Below are positions 1 through 9,194 of a stretch of DNA of 64,000 nucleotides, in pieces (within the stretch, counting starts at the first letter, position 1; each line of letters starts with the position of its first letter). The position numbers were made by a program, and so were the translations under genes. This DNA is from Hyphomicrobiales bacterium (GTDB lineage Bacteria; Pseudomonadota; Alphaproteobacteria; Rhizobiales; CAJQND01). Location of the stretch: positions 107,112 through 171,111 of the forward strand of contig JANQOW010000075.1 of the NCBI GenBank assembly GCA_028285595.1, given 5' to 3'. The notes beneath the pieces were generated by a model. It did not search any database and had not been told where the DNA came from. It worked only from the letters and a program-made list of their open reading frames with translations.

Positions 1-36
1 CCAGAAGAGATTGTCGAACTGGAAGTAGAGTTCTAG
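1..36 (+). CDS. C-terminal end of an unidentified protein (partial)
   Basis: Frame 1 is open from the window edge to a TAG at 34-36 and would encode an acidic tail ending in EVEF. Only eleven residues are visible, so neither the product nor the reality of the gene can be judged. It is listed because it lies upstream of dddL on the same strand and may share its transcript. Confidence 0.3.
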   Translation, partial: PEEIVELEVEF

Positions 37-91
37 CGCAAGCGCAACAGCACACCGGACCCCAAAAGCCAGCCCAAGAGTAACTGACACT

Positions 92-796
92 ATGAGTGAA
101 AGCTTGATCGATAGCGATCCCGATGGGTGCATCTCACTGACACGTCACCTTCCTGACTGCCCCCAGTGGCTTTATCTTCTGCGGGAGTTCGACGATCTCT
201 ACAGGTATGGTTCGGCTGGCGGCAGTCGATTGATCAGATCCCATCGCAAGCGCGTGAGGGACGCCCTATCAGCGATCATGGAAGCCAATCCGGAGATCCG
301 AGCACGCGCGGCGGAGACAAAGCCTGTGGTGGCTCATCTGGACCGCGCGCTGGATCTTGGCGAGACAGGTGCTGTTCACGGGATGGCGCGGGCGCTGTCG
401 CGGGTTACCGACCTGCTCACTTGGGAGTATGGATACGAGAAGGTCCCGAAAGCACTGGAGAAGAAGTACGCCTACTGCGAGATCCTTGGACCTCGCGGTC
501 CAGTGGTAAGCGATCGGCTCGTGTTGGGTTTTGTGCTGTTTGCCCCGCGAACCACCTATCCGCAACACAGCCATGAGGAAATTGAAGAAAGCTATATTTC
601 AATCGCGGGAGCCTGGTCAGAAAATGATGCAGCGGTGCATGCGCCAGGCTCGCTGATTCTTAACCGGGCCGGCGCAGAGCATCGTATAACCACAGCCGAT
701 AGAGAACCTTGTTTGCTGGCTTATGCCTGGACTGGGCCAGAAAGAAAACTGGCTGCTCCCGGCATGAGGTTTACCTCTAAGCGAACCATGCGTTAG
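92..796 (+). CDS. dddL: DMSP lyase, DddL-type cupin
   Basis: This 234-residue protein probably cleaves dimethylsulfoniopropionate to dimethyl sulfide and acrylate. The C-terminal half is a single cupin barrel with the metal-binding pattern of DddL/DddQ enzymes: H159, H161, E165, Y168, and H197 in the second cupin motif. The conserved N-terminal helical part and the total length (about 230 residues) fit DddL better than the shorter DddQ (about 200) or DddK (about 130). There is no signal peptide, so it should be cytoplasmic. The Shine-Dalgarno region before the ATG is weak. No acrylate-handling genes or dedicated DMSP transporter are recognisable next door. The MFS gene downstream converges on it. 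The assignment rests on motif recognition, not on an alignment. Confidence 0.82.
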   Translation: MSESLIDSDPDGCISLTRHLPDCPQWLYLLREFDDLYRYGSAGGSRLIRSHRKRVRDALSAIMEANPEIRARAAETKPVVAHLDRALDLGETGAVHGMARALSRVTDLLTWEYGYEKVPKALEKKYAYCEILGPRGPVVSDRLVLGFVLFAPRTTYPQHSHEEIEESYISIAGAWSENDAAVHAPGSLILNRAGAEHRITTADREPCLLAYAWTGPERKLAAPGMRFTSKRTMR

Positions 797-828
797 CCTC
801 GGCGCCATGTCCCCAAAGGTGAATAAAG

Positions 829-2058
829 TCACGCGGTTGAAGGTTCACCGCGAGCGGACCGGTCATCCATAGAAAGCTGAATGGCTGCGGCAAGTGCACC
901 AACGGCGACGAGCGATGCCCAGGCTACGGCGTAATCGCCGGTGAATTCGAACAACAGCCCGCCTAGATAAGCGCCCAGAAACGCACCAATCTGGTGACTG
1001 AGAAACATCACACCGAACAAGGCGCCAAAATTGGTTGCTCCAAACATGGTGTTGATAAGAGCGCTGACCGGCGGAACCACACTTAGCCACAACAGCCCCA
1101 TCGCCGCGCCAAACATAAGCGTGCTCTCTACGGAAACCGGGAGAAATGCATAAGCCGCAATCACAACCGTTCGCAGCACATATATGGCTGCCAGAACGAA
1201 CTTGTGGCCGTAGCGCTCACCCAACTGTCCGGCCGCTAGCGTTCCGGCCGCATTGAAGACGCCGATCAGGGCGAGGGCATTGGCGCTGAGCGATGCGGGC
1301 AAACCGCAGATGGCGATGAAATTCGGCAGGTGCGTGGCCACAAAGATTAGCTGAAATCCACACGCAAAGAATGCCAGCGTCATTGCGACATATCCAGGAT
1401 GGCGCAAAGCGCGCCGGATCGACCCGATCGCATCAGGTCTCTCGGTCTGCGTTTGCTCTGAGGGTGACTTGTTAGCTTTGAATGCCAAAGCCAGCAGCCC
1501 CATCGCGGCTGCAAGGCCAGCAAGGATCAGAAGCGTCGTCTGCCAAGAAAAACGGTCAAGCGACCATTGCGTGCCAGGCGCGATGACAAAGGTGCCAAGC
1601 GAACCCGTTGCGGCCAAGATCGACACGGCCAATGCGCGAACCTTTGCCGGAGCGATTCGGGAGATGATACCTACCAACACCCCATGCGAGGTCGCCGCAA
1701 CTGCAAAGCCGATCAACAACCCACCGCCGAGAAAGAGACCGAGCACCGAACTGAGGCTCATCAGCCATAACCCCAGAGCAAAGCAGATTGCGCCGGATAT
1801 GATCACCAGCCGCCCGCCGAACCGATCGGCGAGCGCTCCCATGAACGGTTGGCCAATACCCCAGGCTAGGTTTTGAAGGGCCATCGCCAATCCGAAAGTG
1901 GCGATGGATATGCCTGTGCCGTATGTCATCGGACCCAGAAACAACCCGAGGCTCTGCCTGATGCCCATGGAGGCGGACAGAACCGTTGCCGCCGCCACAA
2001 GGGTGATAACGAGCAGCATCGTCCAGGATTGCGTCGGCGCTTTGTCGTAACGGTGCAT
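829..2058 (-). CDS. MFS transporter
   Basis: A 409-residue major facilitator with about twelve hydrophobic segments. The loop between helices 2 and 3 carries the typical GALADRFGGR motif (MFS motif A). The first half resembles the oxalate/monocarboxylate branch of the superfamily, but the substrate cannot be read from sequence. I chose the ATG at 2056-2058 rather than the one four codons upstream, because a strong GGAGG sits five bases before it. The gene lies just downstream of a TetR-type regulator on the same strand, which suggests that the regulator controls it. It converges on dddL with a gap of about 30 bp. A role in exporting or importing an organic acid (for example acrylate) is only a guess from that proximity. 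Confidence 0.85.
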   Translation of the reverse strand: MHRYDKAPTQSWTMLLVITLVAAATVLSASMGIRQSLGLFLGPMTYGTGISIATFGLAMALQNLAWGIGQPFMGALADRFGGRLVIISGAICFALGLWLMSLSSVLGLFLGGGLLIGFAVAATSHGVLVGIISRIAPAKVRALAVSILAATGSLGTFVIAPGTQWSLDRFSWQTTLLILAGLAAAMGLLALAFKANKSPSEQTQTERPDAIGSIRRALRHPGYVAMTLAFFACGFQLIFVATHLPNFIAICGLPASLSANALALIGVFNAAGTLAAGQLGERYGHKFVLAAIYVLRTVVIAAYAFLPVSVESTLMFGAAMGLLWLSVVPPVSALINTMFGATNFGALFGVMFLSHQIGAFLGAYLGGLLFEFTGDYAVAWASLVAVGALAAAIQLSMDDRSARGEPSTA

Positions 2059-2114
2059 GTGAACCTCCAAGCCAGGAGGTCACAGTCACGGAGCGACCTG
2101 GAGTAGTAAACTCA

Positions 2115-2693
2115 CTAGTCGGTATACACGGGTCTTCTTGCAGTTTGGCTCTCAAGCAACAAACGAGCGGCCTTTGCGGCGTCGCGAGCATAGCTTGGAT
2201 CTTTCTGCACCAGCATTCGCGCAACAGCACCATCAAGCAGCACCATAATCATCCGTGCCAAGGAAAAAGCGTCGGCGAAGCCTGCGCTCCTGATGTCATC
2301 TGCAAGCCATTCTTCAAATGCAGCCTTGTGGCGACGGGCAACTGCTAGCGCAGGATGCCCCGGACTATCTGCAAGTTCCACGGCGGCGCGGAGGAACCCA
2401 CATCCTTTCCAAGTCTGTTTCTCCGCACTTGCAGCAAGCATATTGAACATGCGCTCAATCCGGTCTGCGAGTGCCCCCTCTAAGCCCGCCCATTTCTGAT
2501 AACGTTCAATAGTCGGTTTGAGGCGGGCCTCAAGATAGGTTGCTACGAGTTCATCCTTAGACTGAAAATGGTAGTAAAACGTCTTCTTGGTTACGCCCGC
2601 TTTCTCGGCGATTCTTTCGACGCTGACCTCGCGAATGCTGCCCGCATAGAAAAGGATATCCGCAGCGGTAATGATCTGATCCTTGGTCGACAT
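2115..2693 (-). CDS. TetR/AcrR family transcriptional regulator
   Basis: About 192 residues. The N-terminal helix-turn-helix has the TetR pattern: a STKDQIITAAD opening helix, then ERIAEKAGVTKKTFYYHF as the recognition region. The C-terminal ligand domain resembles the YjdC/TetR_C family seen in regulators of small efflux systems. The start is placed at the ATG at 2691-2693, since the eighteen residues upstream of it look unstructured and family members begin a few residues before the first helix. It lies 56 bp upstream of the MFS gene in the same direction, so it is probably co-transcribed with it and represses it. No clear palindromic operator was found in front of either gene. Confidence 0.85.
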   Translation of the reverse strand: MSTKDQIITAADILFYAGSIREVSVERIAEKAGVTKKTFYYHFQSKDELVATYLEARLKPTIERYQKWAGLEGALADRIERMFNMLAASAEKQTWKGCGFLRAAVELADSPGHPALAVARRHKAAFEEWLADDIRSAGFADAFSLARMIMVLLDGAVARMLVQKDPSYARDAAKAARLLLESQTARRPVYTD

Positions 2694-2772
2694 CAGCTCA
2701 GGATGTAGAGTTATGCCGCCGTTGGCAAGTCTCCCCAACGATGGCACCTTCCATCCGACGTCATGCCGTTGA

Positions 2773-5700
2773 CTAGTAGTCCTTCTCGAAGATCACACCC
2801 GCACGAGAGGATCCATCTGAGCCTGCCGCCCCGCGAAGCTTGAAGTTCTTCGTCACTCCAAGATCAATAATGACCCTGCTGGTGGCTGATTTTGTGGATT
2901 GTTCAACCCCGATGGAAAGGCGCTCATCGATCTGTTTGCCGATGCCCACGGCCGTTTCGCCAGATGGTGTTTCGGTTATTTCAAGCCAGTCAACCCCAAG
3001 GGTATCCTGAAGCCCGTCAAGCACGCCGTTGTTGCTGCCTCCGCTGAGCACTGCAATTGACCCGGCCAGTTGAGCGACTTGGAGTGGCGAGAGTTCGAGC
3101 AGATCGCGGTCAAACACCAAGCGCGCCAAGGCCTCTTCCTGAGGAAGCTCCGGGGACGACGTTACCGTGATGGTGGGCGCGCTCGCCTGTCCTGCGATCA
3201 CAAGACGTATGGTGGAATCAGACGAGCGCGAGACAGCAACCAAGTTTAGTCGAGGGTCAAGATCACGCTCGAAATCAAGCTGACCACTTTCAAACACCAG
3301 ACGGCGGCCCAACAGCTTGAGGACGCCGCGGCGCAATCCGAATGAGCCGTTAGCCACAAGTGCTGACGGGGTGCCCGAAAGCGTGAGGCCTCCGCCGAGC
3401 AAGGCGCTCAGTCCCCGACCACTAACAGAAATCGACTCCAATGCGCTGATACGCAGATCAAGCCGGATATCGGAACCGCCACCACCTCCTCGCGAGCGAA
3501 TTTGCCGTATTTGTTCGCGCACCCTGGGCGGGGCCCGCCTATGCCGCACGTCTAAGGGCCGCAAGGCGGTTGGAGGGACTTCACTCAGGGTGATCTTGGT
3601 TTTCTTCAGGCCAATTTGTCCGCGCAACAAAGGCGAGCCGGCCAAGGGTCCGCTGAGCTGTAGATCTGCATCATATAAGGTGTGTACCAAGGTGCCATCG
3701 GCATAGGTGCCGTTTTGGATCCGTACTCGAACGTCGGCCGGGATTGGATCAGTCAGCCCAACCGTTCCAGCGACCTGAACGGTGCCCGACTTTCCTGAGC
3801 GACCACGCAACGAGACAATGCGCAAGCGATCTTGAGAAAACTCGAAACGCCCGCTTGCGCCCGTAACCAAGAACCGTCCGTCCGCATCACCTAAGGTGGC
3901 GTTGCTCAAACTCAGAGCACCGGCCATCTGAGGCCGCTCCGCAGTGCCGCGCACGCGCACGTTAAATCCTGCAGCGCCGCTCAGCCGTACGCCCATTTCT
4001 GCCAACTTCGCGGCCACAACCCTCGTGTCAGCCGTTCCCGAAGCTCGGATATCAAAAGCGGGATCGGCTCGTGACAGGTCTATCTGGCCTTCAACCGCAG
4101 CGGAAAAGTCAGGCGCGCTTTTAACGGTTCCGTTAAGTGCGATTTGCCGGTTCTCGGTGCGCCCCGTAACGTCAGCCTGCAGTGACCGAAGGCCGGCGGC
4201 ACGCAGCTCATTTGTGGTCAGGTTCCGCACACGAATAGCGTAAGTGCCTTTTGGTACTTCAACGTCTCCCTTAAGGCTGACACGACCAGAAACTGTGCCG
4301 CTTAACCCCCGAACGCCGGAGGGCACGGCAAGAGGAGACAGGGGAAGTCCATCCAGCACAATCGCCGCGTCCGCGTCAGGCAACAGTTTGCCGTCAACTT
4401 CCAGGCGTCCACTGCCTATTCTCAGAGCAGCCTTGCGCACATCAACGTTGCCACTTTCTTCGCGAACAATCTCGAAGGGCTTGCCGATCGCAAAATCAAC
4501 CGTTTGCGCTCGCCCTTTCAGGTTCGAGACGCTCAAGATCATTCGGTCGTCGTCAACTTTCACATCCGCATGGGCGGTGCCGGACACCTCATCGCCCTTC
4601 ACATCTATTTTGACTGCGTAGGCATCATCGTTGCTGCTTGTGGCCGTCGCGGTAATTGCATCAAACTCCAGTGTTGCGGCGCGCGCACTGACCAGTTCGG
4701 CTTTCCCACTGACGCGAGGGCTTCCCGTCAGGTCGTCAACTTGCACATCACCTGACACCCTTGCGGCTGCGAAGCCGTCACCAGCAATCCGGCTACCGTC
4801 GAAAACGGCGCGGAGCACGCTCTCGCCATCCGCATCCGTCAAGTTAAGGCGCGCATTCAGCGCACCACGCAACTTCATCAAAAACAGCGGTCCCAAATCG
4901 TTCAGATCCGGAGCGTTCAGGGTAAACCGTCCACTGGGCCCGGCTGATGCCGGAAGGCTGAGTTCGCCGGCGAGCCGGGCAGAGCCGGACACCAATGAAA
5001 CGTCGCGCAACTGTTTGACCCCTTCCGGTGTGGTCAAGAGTCGAGCCTGTGCTGAGAGCGGTTTGCCACCGAGTGTGGCTGTGAGATCCAAGCGGCCCGC
5101 AGGAGCATTTTCGTTAAGCGTTGCCTCCACTTCCAACTCAGGCTCAATCAGCGCCGCCCCAGCCAGCACCATGCTCTCACCGGAGGATTTAAGCTTTAGA
5201 TTTGGCGCGGACCGAGGGCCAGTCACTGCCGCAACCATCTGGGCACTACCTTCCGCCTCCTCGTGAAGCAGGCTCAGATCGGGCAGGTTCCCATTGATCT
5301 TCAGATCGACGGTTTCACTCACAGTGCCTGAAAGAGACGCGGACAGCGCCGGACCGAGGACCTGCCAGCCAGATAACGTATAGTTTTCGTTGCTACCCCC
5401 TACCAGTCGCCCATGCAGACTGACATCGCCGCTCAGCAACCGGTCTACCAGTGACCAACCGGTCGCCGGCGAGCGGGTCGTGCCCTTCACGCCGAGGTCA
5501 AAAGAACCTGTGGACAGATTGAAAGCACCCTCCCCCTCCAGAGTCACAGCCTGATTGGCAAAGCTGGCAGCGCGCAGGGTCACGGCATCCTGCTGGCGAG
5601 TTTCAGCGCCAAGTTGACCCCGAAACGGACCCAAAAGCGCGGCTGGCAGCATCCTTGACGGGCCTTGTGATGCTCGCGCGGTAATGCTGCCGTTCACCGC

Positions 5701-6954
5701 CGAACCAATCTGTGCCGGGTCGATCCCTGAGCCGCTGATATCAATATTGAGATCGCGCAAAACCGCAGCGTGCGATAAGACGTTCTGGGCCGATCCGGCG
5801 AACTTCCATTGAGGGGCAGCTATCGATCCGGCTACGTGTAGGTCAGCTCTCAGATCTGTCACCTCGACCGTTCCTAACGTGGGAAGGTCATCCGCAATCT
5901 GGAGCGCGCGCGTTGCATCGCCGCGCAGGGCAACAGACAAATCAGTTGTGGTTCCAGACCAGTCAACCGGACCCGACGCCCGAACCTGGAGAACCGTATT
6001 TCCGAGGCGCATTCGCTCCACCTGAGCACGCGCGAAACCATCTTCAAACAGAATCGATCCAACAAGCTGAGTTGAACCCCCCAACAATCCTGCGAACTGC
6101 TGCGACACCAGGCGGCCAATCTCGCCATCTGCGTCAACAGTGAGCCGTTGGCCCGCGTCTTCAGCCGCCATCCGCGCGGTGCCCGCCGCAGCCGTCCGCC
6201 CATCAAGCAAAAGGGCGAACTCGCCGGCCCAGTTGTCTATGCTGCCCTTCGCCGCCACCGAAAGGTCGACCGCAGGCTCGTCGGGAATATCGAGCAAATT
6301 GACCACGAGGCCGCTCTTGTTCTCTTTGAGCTTGAGAGCCACGTTGAGCAAGCGGCTGGCGGGATCCAATTGTATATCTGCGTTCAGGAGGCTGTCGGCG
6401 CCATCAGTCCGCTGAGCGGTAAGCTTAAGGGAAACCTCCGGAGGGCTCTGCTTTATGAGACCAGACCCGTCCGCAGAGAAGACAAACCGCTCTCCGGCAA
6501 CCTGCTCTGAGACCTCCAATGCTGCGATGGAAATCTTCGTGATCACCGCATCTGTGAGGCTCTCAAGCTCCGCAGGCGTTTCCGGACCCGCGTTTGAAGC
6601 TGTGGCTTCGCTCTCAGGCAGTCGCTGAACGGCCACGCGTTTAATGGTCAGCGCATTGATTTGCAAACTGTCGGAGAGCAACGACAGAGGTTGCCAGTCT
6701 AGTGAGAAGTCTTCCAGCACCAACCATGCACCGCGCGCATCCTGCACCTCAATCCGGCTGGCGGAGACATCCCCGTCCAAAGCAATGCTGACACTGTCCA
6801 CCACAACACGTCTGCCTTCGCTGGAAAGAATGTCCTCAAGCATCCCTTCCACGAGACCTTTGGCAGTCTGGTTCTGAGCCGAAACCATTTGCAGTGACAC
6901 CGCGCTGAGCACAGCGCACGCCGCGATAGCCAGAGCGATCAGTACCTTCCGCAT
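2773..6954 (-). CDS. tamB: Translocation and assembly module protein TamB
   Basis: A 1393-residue AsmA/TamB-type protein. It has a single N-terminal membrane anchor (about residues 5-25), then a very long stretch of short beta segments predicted to form a lipid-conducting groove across the periplasm. The C-terminal region (last 350 residues or so) has the DUF490 character that contacts TamA. Known roles are assembly of some outer-membrane proteins and phospholipid transport between inner and outer membrane. Its ATG overlaps the TGA of tamA by one base (TGATG), so translation is coupled. The length is in the family's normal range. The gene is less conserved than tamA, as is usual, and was identified mainly from its position, size and beta-repeat character. 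Confidence 0.9.
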   Translation of the reverse strand: MRKVLIALAIAACAVLSAVSLQMVSAQNQTAKGLVEGMLEDILSSEGRRVVVDSVSIALDGDVSASRIEVQDARGAWLVLEDFSLDWQPLSLLSDSLQINALTIKRVAVQRLPESEATASNAGPETPAELESLTDAVITKISIAALEVSEQVAGERFVFSADGSGLIKQSPPEVSLKLTAQRTDGADSLLNADIQLDPASRLLNVALKLKENKSGLVVNLLDIPDEPAVDLSVAAKGSIDNWAGEFALLLDGRTAAAGTARMAAEDAGQRLTVDADGEIGRLVSQQFAGLLGGSTQLVGSILFEDGFARAQVERMRLGNTVLQVRASGPVDWSGTTTDLSVALRGDATRALQIADDLPTLGTVEVTDLRADLHVAGSIAAPQWKFAGSAQNVLSHAAVLRDLNIDISGSGIDPAQIGSAVNGSITARASQGPSRMLPAALLGPFRGQLGAETRQQDAVTLRAASFANQAVTLEGEGAFNLSTGSFDLGVKGTTRSPATGWSLVDRLLSGDVSLHGRLVGGSNENYTLSGWQVLGPALSASLSGTVSETVDLKINGNLPDLSLLHEEAEGSAQMVAAVTGPRSAPNLKLKSSGESMVLAGAALIEPELEVEATLNENAPAGRLDLTATLGGKPLSAQARLLTTPEGVKQLRDVSLVSGSARLAGELSLPASAGPSGRFTLNAPDLNDLGPLFLMKLRGALNARLNLTDADGESVLRAVFDGSRIAGDGFAAARVSGDVQVDDLTGSPRVSGKAELVSARAATLEFDAITATATSSNDDAYAVKIDVKGDEVSGTAHADVKVDDDRMILSVSNLKGRAQTVDFAIGKPFEIVREESGNVDVRKAALRIGSGRLEVDGKLLPDADAAIVLDGLPLSPLAVPSGVRGLSGTVSGRVSLKGDVEVPKGTYAIRVRNLTTNELRAAGLRSLQADVTGRTENRQIALNGTVKSAPDFSAAVEGQIDLSRADPAFDIRASGTADTRVVAAKLAEMGVRLSGAAGFNVRVRGTAERPQMAGALSLSNATLGDADGRFLVTGASGRFEFSQDRLRIVSLRGRSGKSGTVQVAGTVGLTDPIPADVRVRIQNGTYADGTLVHTLYDADLQLSGPLAGSPLLRGQIGLKKTKITLSEVPPTALRPLDVRHRRAPPRVREQIRQIRSRGGGGGSDIRLDLRISALESISVSGRGLSALLGGGLTLSGTPSALVANGSFGLRRGVLKLLGRRLVFESGQLDFERDLDPRLNLVAVSRSSDSTIRLVIAGQASAPTITVTSSPELPQEEALARLVFDRDLLELSPLQVAQLAGSIAVLSGGSNNGVLDGLQDTLGVDWLEITETPSGETAVGIGKQIDERLSIGVEQSTKSATSRVIIDLGVTKNFKLRGAAGSDGSSRAGVIFEKDY

Positions 6955-8855
6955 CAGAATGACTGTCCTATTCCAGCGTAAATGGCAAAGTCGGGATCAC
7001 CTGAGCGCGGGTCGAGCGGAACAGCTATATCCAGCCGTATCGGACCGACCGCCGTGTAGTACCTGAGGCCCAAGCCAACACCGATCTGGAAGTCATCAGT
7101 GCCGCCGAAAAGCGTTTCGGCCGTGACCAATCCGCCATCCACGAACGGCACGACGCCGATGGTTTCGGTGAGCTTGGCTCTCGCCTCAAGTGAACCTTCG
7201 ACCCTCGAGAGACCGCCGGTCGCTCCAAACCCGGCAACACGGGGTCCAATGTTCAGATAATCATAGCCACGCACCGATCCCCCACCGCCAGCATAAAAGC
7301 GTCTATGGGCGGGAATATCAGACAAGGTCGGCTGGGCGATGGTGCCTACCAACCCTCTAGCCGCAATCACAAACCTGGCGTTCTCATCAAGCGCGAGGTA
7401 GTGACGCAATTCCGCATCTGCAACGAAGAAGAATGACGTTGAGCTGGTCTCCAAGAGCGGTTCTCCAAGCAGCTTCGCATAAACACCGCGCGTAGGATCA
7501 AGCGCATTGTCGCGCGTATCATAGAGCGCAGTCACAGGCAGACTGACTGTTGTGTATGAGTTACGCCCAAAAGCATCGTCAATGCGGGCCCAATCGAACT
7601 TGGCACCGCCAGTGAGCGTGAGGTAGTCGTTGATCTTGCGAACGATTTCCGCCTCAAAAACCACGCCGCGCCGTCTGTAAGGATCCGGATCCTCCTGCAA
7701 AATGGTCCCCTTCAAGTTGAGCCGGTTACTGGGATCTAAAAATCCAGGCACGCTGTAAAGCGCAGAGAACAGGGCATCGAACTCATCCAGATCATCAGCC
7801 TCAAACAAACGGCCCACACTGGCGTCAAGCCGAATGCTCTCAGCTTCACCAAACAGGTTCCTATGCTGCCAAAAAGTCTGCAAGGCTAACCCATCCACAC
7901 TCGAGTAGTACGCCCCCGCACCGATCGTCCTGCGCTTGCGCTCGGAAACCTTGATCAACACAGGATAGGATCCACTTTCGTCTGCCGTTTCATCCAGCGT
8001 CACAGACACGCTGGCGAGGGCTTCCAAGCTGGAGAGATTCTTGCGGATTCTTGCAATTGTCTCTGGATGGTAACGCTCACCCTGAGGCACATTCGCCTGG
8101 CGTGCCAGAAATTGCGGGGAAAGCCGGTCTGCACCCTCAACCCGTACCGTGCCTAAGTTCGCGGTCGGCCCTAGCTTCACGTGCAGCGCAACATCGAGTT
8201 CGCGGGTAGCATGATCAGCCACAACCTCGCGTTTCGCAACCTCTGCAAACGGATGTCCGGCCCGCTGGGCGGCCCGCACAATCTCTGTCTCAGACTGGAT
8301 GATGACACGTGAGGAGGCCCTCTCCCCGGAAATCAACCCGCTTTTCGCGGCGGCTTCGCGCACACTCGTGCTATTGCCTCCGACCAGTCGGATCGCGCCG
8401 AAGCGAAACACCGGCCCGGTATTGACGTGAACCGTTACCGGCACTTTGTCTTGGGGCGCACTGAGGGTTTCAGTGACATCAATCTGATCTGGTCGCCGAC
8501 CCGCGATCAAGGTGCGGATGGTGGCGCCGTAGAAGGCCTCTTCAAACAGCAAGGCCAGCAAGTTGGCTTCATCGTCGCGAGCCCGCGATATCAGCCCTAT
8601 CGTGCCAGAGGGCGGCTGGTCTTGTTTGCCGACGAGAAGAGAGTTCGCCCTAAGCTTGTCCAAAACGGCTGGATCATCGCGTTCCATCAGAACTTCGACT
8701 GTGTAGCTGACGGGGTCTACAATCTCGGACTCCGACGCCTCCTCTCCGCCGAAAAGCTTGACGCCAAAGAGCTCGAAGGCAACTGACGGTGCGGGCAAGT
8801 GCAACAGCAAGACGGCGGCGAGCACCAAGCCTAAACCGATCTTTTTCACACCCAC
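6954..8855 (-). CDS. tamA: Translocation and assembly module protein TamA (Omp85 family)
   Basis: A 633-residue outer-membrane protein of the BamA/TamA (Omp85) superfamily. Residues 1-26 are a Sec signal peptide ending near SVAF. POTRA domains follow to about residue 290, then a sixteen-strand barrel. The barrel carries the Omp85 lid-lock signature in loop 6 (GGGGSVRGYDYLNIGP) and ends in phenylalanine, as expected for a BAM substrate. The protein partners TamB, the next gene, which begins inside its stop codon. An imperfect palindrome at 8886-8907 lies about 30 bp upstream of the start and may belong to its promoter. Confidence 0.93.
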   Translation of the reverse strand: MGVKKIGLGLVLAAVLLLHLPAPSVAFELFGVKLFGGEEASESEIVDPVSYTVEVLMERDDPAVLDKLRANSLLVGKQDQPPSGTIGLISRARDDEANLLALLFEEAFYGATIRTLIAGRRPDQIDVTETLSAPQDKVPVTVHVNTGPVFRFGAIRLVGGNSTSVREAAAKSGLISGERASSRVIIQSETEIVRAAQRAGHPFAEVAKREVVADHATRELDVALHVKLGPTANLGTVRVEGADRLSPQFLARQANVPQGERYHPETIARIRKNLSSLEALASVSVTLDETADESGSYPVLIKVSERKRRTIGAGAYYSSVDGLALQTFWQHRNLFGEAESIRLDASVGRLFEADDLDEFDALFSALYSVPGFLDPSNRLNLKGTILQEDPDPYRRRGVVFEAEIVRKINDYLTLTGGAKFDWARIDDAFGRNSYTTVSLPVTALYDTRDNALDPTRGVYAKLLGEPLLETSSTSFFFVADAELRHYLALDENARFVIAARGLVGTIAQPTLSDIPAHRRFYAGGGGSVRGYDYLNIGPRVAGFGATGGLSRVEGSLEARAKLTETIGVVPFVDGGLVTAETLFGGTDDFQIGVGLGLRYYTAVGPIRLDIAVPLDPRSGDPDFAIYAGIGQSF

Positions 8856-9194
8856 GACCCTTCACCCAGATATATAGGTACTCATCGAATCACTATAGAG
8901 TGAATCGCTGCTCCGTACTGAAAATTCGTCCAGAAAAAGCGCATTGTGATCAACAGCTTGGACGCCACTATCGGTCTGAAGTTTCGTCAATCTGCAAGCG
9001 TATTGCAGCTTTCCAGGCGGTAGAGATCGATCTTTGCGGCAAGGCAACACCGGATGTTAAGAGTCGGCACCATTGCCCATGCCACCGCTGGCTGAATCGC
9101 CAAGAAGGGTGTTCACCATCTACGGTGCCATGAGCAAGCTGTGGAGACGTTCACTCCAAGCTTGGATCGTGACGTCCATCTAATGACTAACGGG
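8856..9194. other. Non-coding stretch between tamA and the radical SAM gene
   Basis: About 340 bp that contains the presumed tamA promoter and the downstream end of the radical SAM gene. Short reading frames here lack ribosome-binding sites and recognisable content. I saw no tRNA-like cloverleaf and no strong terminator. The only ordered element is the palindrome at 8886-8907. Confidence 0.5.
8886..8907. promoter_or_regulatory. Imperfect 22-bp palindrome upstream of tamA
   Basis: The arms CGAATCACT and AGTGAATCG pair with one mismatch around a central ATAG. The element sits about 30 bp before the tamA start codon, where a repressor or activator site could overlap the promoter. No regulator is assigned. 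Confidence 0.3.

Noticed and set aside
1556..2236. Minus-strand open frame of 226 codons overlapping the MFS and TetR genes
   Set aside because: It is on the same strand as two well-supported genes but in another frame, with no motif of its own.
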